Shown in pieces: positions 60,340-64,000 of a DNA stretch of 64,000 bases (the stretch's first letter is position 1; the number at the start of each line of letters is the position of its first letter). The position numbers and the translations under genes were made by a program. Source of the stretch: Paracoccus wurundjeri (GTDB lineage Bacteria; Pseudomonadota; Alphaproteobacteria; Rhodobacterales; Rhodobacteraceae); assembly GCF_030678915.1 (NCBI RefSeq), contig NZ_JAUUTZ010000003.1, positions 186,001 to 250,000 of the forward strand, read 5' to 3'. Under the pieces are notes generated by a model. It did no database searches, was not told the origin of the DNA, and saw only the letters and a list, made by a program, of their open reading frames with translations.

Positions 60340-61772
60340 GCCAGCCTCCGCGACAGTGCCTGCAGGCGCGGCAACCACGGCGCAGCCCGTTCAAGTTGGA
60401 AGGCAAGGCGGAAAAGCAGCGCGTCACTGCCCACCGGGGCGGTGAAGTGGCTGTCGACCGGCAGGCCGGACGCGCCGACATGGAGAGGTACCGACATCGC
60501 CGGACAGCCGGCCAGCGAGGCGGGGGCGGTATAAGCCGCGCTGCGCTCGAAATGGGCGCGTAACACCGCGTTGGCGGTGCCGGGTGTGAACTCACCAAGC
60601 GGAAAGGCGGTGAAGGGGATGGTCGGCGACAGCAGCAAATCCACCCCCTCCAGACAACCTGTCAGTACCGCACCGGATACTGTGATCTCCTGCATCGCCG
60701 CGCCAATGCGCGACGGGGGCAGTCCGCGCCCGTGATCGGCAAGCCAGCGGGTATAGGGTTCCGGCAAGTCGTCAGCGTCTTCGCACCCTGACGCGAGCAT
60801 GTCGATCATCCCGGCCGCGGTCACCGCCATCAGATCGAACATCGCCTGGCCCGCAACCGCGCGGTCCAGGCGCGGCCCCTCGACGGGAACGAGGTGGTGA
60901 CAAAGCGACCGGCACAACGCGACGGTCCGTTCCAACCCTTCCAGCACCTCCGGTTCGGGCGACTCGCCGAAACAATCCCGCGCAAACCAGCCGATCCGCA
61001 GCCCGGCGGGTGGATCGCTCTCCAGCGCGGCGGTTTCGGGCAGCGGATCAGACAACCCCTCCGCCTCGGTCGCACGCAGCCAGTTGGCACTGTCACGAAC
61101 CGTGCGGCTGAGGCAGTGATCGCTGAGGATACCTGCCAACGGTGCCTCGGGCGGGATACCGGTAGATCTCGTCCGCCCGCGCCCCGGCTTGAAGCCGAAG
61201 ACCCCGCAAAGCGCCGCCGGTCCCCGGATCGAGCCCCCGCCATCCGAGGCATGAGCCACCGGCACCATGCCCGAGGCCACTGCCGCCGCTGCCCCGCCGG
61301 ACGAACCGCCTGTCGAGCGAGTTACATCCCAGGGATTGCGTGTGGCGCCCGTGGCCAGTGGTTCGGTCGTGCCCAGAAGTCCGAATTCCGAGGTTGTGGT
61401 CTTGCCCAGCATAACCAATCCGGCGGCATCGAGTGCCTCGGTATAAGCCGAGCCTTGCGGCGCGACATGTCCCGCCATCAACCGTGAGCCCAGCCCGATG
61501 GGCAAGCCGGGATAGGCCAGCAGATCCTTCAGCAGGGTCGGAACGCCATGAAAGACCCCATCCGGCGCCAACTGCTCGATGCGTTGTCGGGCGATATCGG
61601 CATCCAACGAGGCCAGGGCATTCAGCGCCGGGTTGAGCGCCTCGCACCGCCCAATTGCGGCCTGCAACAATTCCATCGGCGTGACCGCACCGGACCTGAC
61701 CATCTCGGCCTGCGCCGTCGCGTCCAGATCAACCAACGGTAGCTCGGTGATGTCGGTTTGCTCGACGTTCAT
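60324..61772 (-). CDS. Amidase-signature family hydrolase
   Basis: A 482-aa amidase: Lys K82 ([10 protein letters not shown]), cis-Ser in GGSSGG (157-158), and the nucleophile S181 in [13 protein letters not shown] give the Ser-Ser-Lys triad. It hydrolyses an amide (for example cyclic dimers, aryl amides or amino-acid amides); the substrate is not determined. The start at 61772 is set by GGAGG six bases upstream rather than the ATG four codons earlier. Confidence 0.9.
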   Translation of the reverse strand: MNVEQTDITELPLVDLDATAQAEMVRSGAVTPMELLQAAIGRCEALNPALNALASLDADIARQRIEQLAPDGVFHGVPTLLKDLLAYPGLPIGLGSRLMAGHVAPQGSAYTEALDAAGLVMLGKTTTSEFGLLGTTEPLATGATRNPWDVTRSTGGSSGGAAAAVASGMVPVAHASDGGGSIRGPAALCGVFGFKPGRGRTRSTGIPPEAPLAGILSDHCLSRTVRDSANWLRATEAEGLSDPLPETAALESDPPAGLRIGWFARDCFGESPEPEVLEGLERTVALCRSLCHHLVPVEGPRLDRAVAGQAMFDLMAVTAAGMIDMLASGCEDADDLPEPYTRWLADHGRGLPPSRIGAAMQEITVSGAVLTGCLEGVDLLLSPTIPFTAFPLGEFTPGTANAVLRAHFERSAAYTAPASLAGCPAMSVPLHVGASGLPVDSHFTAPVGSDALLFRLAFQLERAAPWLPRLQALSRRLAWRRS

Positions 61773-62054
61773 AGCTGCCTCCATAAGAGAATTATTGATT
61801 CTCTTTTAGTGCAAACGGTACCTGTTGTCGATCCGCCCGGCGGGCTGATAGCAGCCATTTGGGTTTTGCTCTGATAGATTGAGGCATATTCCGTGACCTG
61901 GCCGGTGGAGAAAACATCAGCCTCTGATCTCCAGTGTCCGGCGTATGACTGCTTCCAACACATGTCAGAGTTTGACCAACATTCTTCGGCTGGTGCGGAT
62001 CGCAGGGTGGATGACAGAGGCAGGGCGACCTCGATCGCCCTGCGGAGCGGGATG

Positions 62055-64000
62055 TCATTCGGCAGCAACCATTGCCGGATCGTGATCAGCGTCGCCACCG
62101 GCGCCACCCTCACTGGCAAGAAATGCCGGAAGGGCAACATCGTTCTCATCCTGCGCATTGCCATCTGTCGCCGCATCGTCGGGTTCCTCCCTCCGCAGCG
62201 GTTCCGGCAGCCAGCCGGTCTCGGCGAGCAGGCGTTCCGCCTCCTTCGCCATCTCGCCCTTTTTCAGATGCTCGATCAGATCGACGGCGGCATCACCCGC
62301 GCCCTCGCGCACGGCCTCGAGGATGCGGGATTTGGTGACCCGGCCGAGATAGTTCTCGACCGTTGGCCGCCAGCCCGCCTCGACCAGGTCGAGTTCGGTC
62401 AGGCGCGTCAGCCGGTCCGCCTCGCGCACGCGGCGCTCCAGCCCGTGCTGGCTGACGCCCATGCCGCTATAGGGGTTCGGCCGCTCGTAGAGCGCGGTGA
62501 TACCGAAGCTGACGCAATGGGCAAGCAATGCCTGGCGGCTGGCCTCGTCGAGCCCATCAAGCCAGGTCCAGAGCCGGTCACCTTCGTCTTCGAGCGGGAT
62601 ATCGGTTTTCCAGGCCTCATGGCGATCATCGATGCTTTTCGCCGGGGAGCTGTCGCCGAGATCGGGGGGTTGGACGGCCAGATGCACCTCGCGCACCCGC
62701 GCTTCCAGGGCGCAGCCGGACACATGCATGCCGAAGCAATCCTGAACCAACTTGTGCAGAAGCGCGGTCATGGCGATATGCGGATTGCTGGCCACGGCAT
62801 CCCGCAGGGCGAGCGTGCGATAGGCGGTCAGTTCGGTGATCAGCCGCTCGGGCAGCGGTTTGATGGTCTCCGCGTCGTCATTATCTTCCCCGGATCGCGC
62901 AGGCTCGCCACCCATGGCGATGGTGCCGCCGGAATCCGCACCATCGGCATCTTCACCATCGGGATGTGCCGCTATCTCATCCTCGGGACGGACGTAACCG
63001 CGCTGGACCAGAAGCCCGCCCTCGATATCGATGCTGACGAAGACACCGGCGCAGCCCATCTGTTCCGGTTCAAAGACCATCGGGCGGTTGTCGAACTCCT
63101 CCAGTGCCTGCTCGATCTCGCCAAGGCGGTGATCGATCTCATCGGGCAATTCGTCGGTCTTGGCATATTCGGCCTCGAGATCGTCATATTCGTCGCGCAG
63201 CGCCTCATGGGTGCTGCGTTCCTCGTCTGTCAGATCGACGGTGGTGCCGAGCAGTTGGCGCAGCCCGCGATCATGCCCATAGGGAAAACCGGCCGCAGTC
63301 TCGATCCATTTCCAACCCTCGGCGGCGATGGCTTCAGCCTCGGATGTCAGTTTCTCGCCTACCAGCCGGTCGAGCAGAACGGGATCCTGCAACCAGCCAC
63401 CATCATCCTGCTGGAACAGGTCACGCAGCACGTAACCGCCCGCCGCCTCATAGGCGTCGATGCCGACGAACAGCACCCGTTTATCGCTGGCCCGCACCGC
63501 CGTCTCGGTCAGCAGGCGGCGGATGTGGTAGGGTTCCGTCTGCCAGCCATCCCTGATCGCGTCCCAGACCTCTTCCTGCCGGGCATGATCCTCTGAGACG
63601 GTGAAGGCCATCAGCTGTTCCAGCGTCATGCCGTCTTCGGCATAGATCTCGAGCAGCACCGGCGAGACCGCGACCAGGCGCAGGCGTTGTTTCACCACCT
63701 TGACGTCAACGAAGAAGGCGGCAGCGATCTCTTCCTCGCTCATGCCCTTCTCGCGCAAGACCTGGAAGGCGCGGAACTGGTCGAGCGGATGCAGCGGCGC
63801 GCGCTCGATATTCTCGGCCAGCGACAGCTCGTCGATCAGCACATCGGCATCGGCCTCCGAGACCACGCAGGGCACCGGCGCAGTTTTGTTCAACCGTTTC
63901 TGCCGGACCAGCAATTCCAGCGCCCGGTAGCGGCGACCGCCTGCGGGCACTTCGAACATGCCGGTCTCCTTGCCGCTTTCATCGAGTTCCGGCCGGACAT
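62055..64000 (-). CDS. ParB/Spo0J-type partition protein (partial)
   Basis: The 5' end lies outside the window. It contains the ParB nuclease-like box (VPAGGRRYRALELLVRQKRL, then LIDELSLAENIERAPLHPL), the HTH with GMSEEEIAAAFFVDVKVVKQ, and a long C-terminal part rich in acidic residues ending in low-complexity sequence. About 650 aa are visible, longer than chromosomal ParB but usual for large plasmid homologues next to Strawberry-notch genes. It is the CTP-dependent DNA-binding or nuclease-like component of plasmid maintenance. The 282 bases after it (61773-62054) hold no gene. Confidence 0.85.
   Translation of the reverse strand, partial: VRPELDESGKETGMFEVPAGGRRYRALELLVRQKRLNKTAPVPCVVSEADADVLIDELSLAENIERAPLHPLDQFRAFQVLREKGMSEEEIAAAFFVDVKVVKQRLRLVAVSPVLLEIYAEDGMTLEQLMAFTVSEDHARQEEVWDAIRDGWQTEPYHIRRLLTETAVRASDKRVLFVGIDAYEAAGGYVLRDLFQQDDGGWLQDPVLLDRLVGEKLTSEAEAIAAEGWKWIETAAGFPYGHDRGLRQLLGTTVDLTDEERSTHEALRDEYDDLEAEYAKTDELPDEIDHRLGEIEQALEEFDNRPMVFEPEQMGCAGVFVSIDIEGGLLVQRGYVRPEDEIAAHPDGEDADGADSGGTIAMGGEPARSGEDNDDAETIKPLPERLITELTAYRTLALRDAVASNPHIAMTALLHKLVQDCFGMHVSGCALEARVREVHLAVQPPDLGDSSPAKSIDDRHEAWKTDIPLEDEGDRLWTWLDGLDEASRQALLAHCVSFGITALYERPNPYSGMGVSQHGLERRVREADRLTRLTELDLVEAGWRPTVENYLGRVTKSRILEAVREGAGDAAVDLIEHLKKGEMAKEAERLLAETGWLPEPLRREEPDDAATDGNAQDENDVALPAFLASEGGAGGDADHDPAMVAAE

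Noticed and set aside
61893-63596. 567-codon plus-strand open frame
   Set aside because: Antisense to the ParB-like gene, whose GGRRYRAL box and HTH are clear.
1-64000. CRISPR arrays, tRNA and rRNA genes
   Set aside because: No regularly spaced repeat-spacer series and no rRNA or tRNA-like sequence was noticed on reading; a dedicated tRNA search was not possible.

Overview
The window is a stretch of an alphaproteobacterial conjugative plasmid, or a closely related integrated element. Its gene content and IncP-like trb order resemble elements of Rhodobacterales and Sphingomonadales; I cannot choose the genus. No rRNA, tRNA or CRISPR array was seen.

1-16.5 kb is a catabolic island. It holds a purine/nucleoside-type (BMP-dependent) ABC importer cut by the window edge, a LysR regulator, and genes that match the methylxanthine (caffeine) N-demethylase system of Pseudomonas putida part by part. 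There are an NdmB-like and an NdmA-like complete Rieske oxygenase, two NdmC-like catalytic subunits without a Rieske domain, two NdmE-like GST proteins, two free-standing Rieske proteins and one VanB-type reductase. The last two types correspond to the two halves of NdmD, split into separate genes here. One free Rieske protein has lost a cluster cysteine. A glutathione-dependent formaldehyde dehydrogenase (frmA) lies between the two blocks and could remove the formaldehyde made by N-demethylation. Broken IS3 and IS110 elements separate the blocks. Beside the NdmA-like gene are a tandem pair of unknown small paralogues and a VOC protein.

16.6-40.4 kb is conjugation and replication backbone. 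On the minus strand are DUF2274-trbI-G-F-L-K-J-E-D-C-B, vapBC, a CopG-type regulator, traG/virD4, a MOB-P-type relaxase, a candidate oriT, a lytic transglycosylase, DUF736, a TraF peptidase, DUF2840, repA with candidate iterons and a DnaA box inside its 3' end, small regulators and ssb. A cupin gene has been inserted antisense at the trbF-trbG junction. No ParA gene is seen between repA and DUF2840.

41-52.2 kb holds a low-G+C cassette with a DUF4123 (type VI effector adaptor) gene, a putative effector and a secreted small protein. It is followed by the probable leading region: DUF2493, Toprim primase-like and a giant methylase/Strawberry-notch helicase. These genes lie on the strand for which the proposed transferred strand is the template.

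52.2-62 kb is cargo: a pRiA4b ORF-3-like protein, a DEDDh exonuclease with BRCT domain, a metal module (DUF411, LspA, cation transporter, CmtR-like sensor), a GNAT acetyltransferase, and a TetR/amidase pair. A ParB-like partition protein runs off the right edge.
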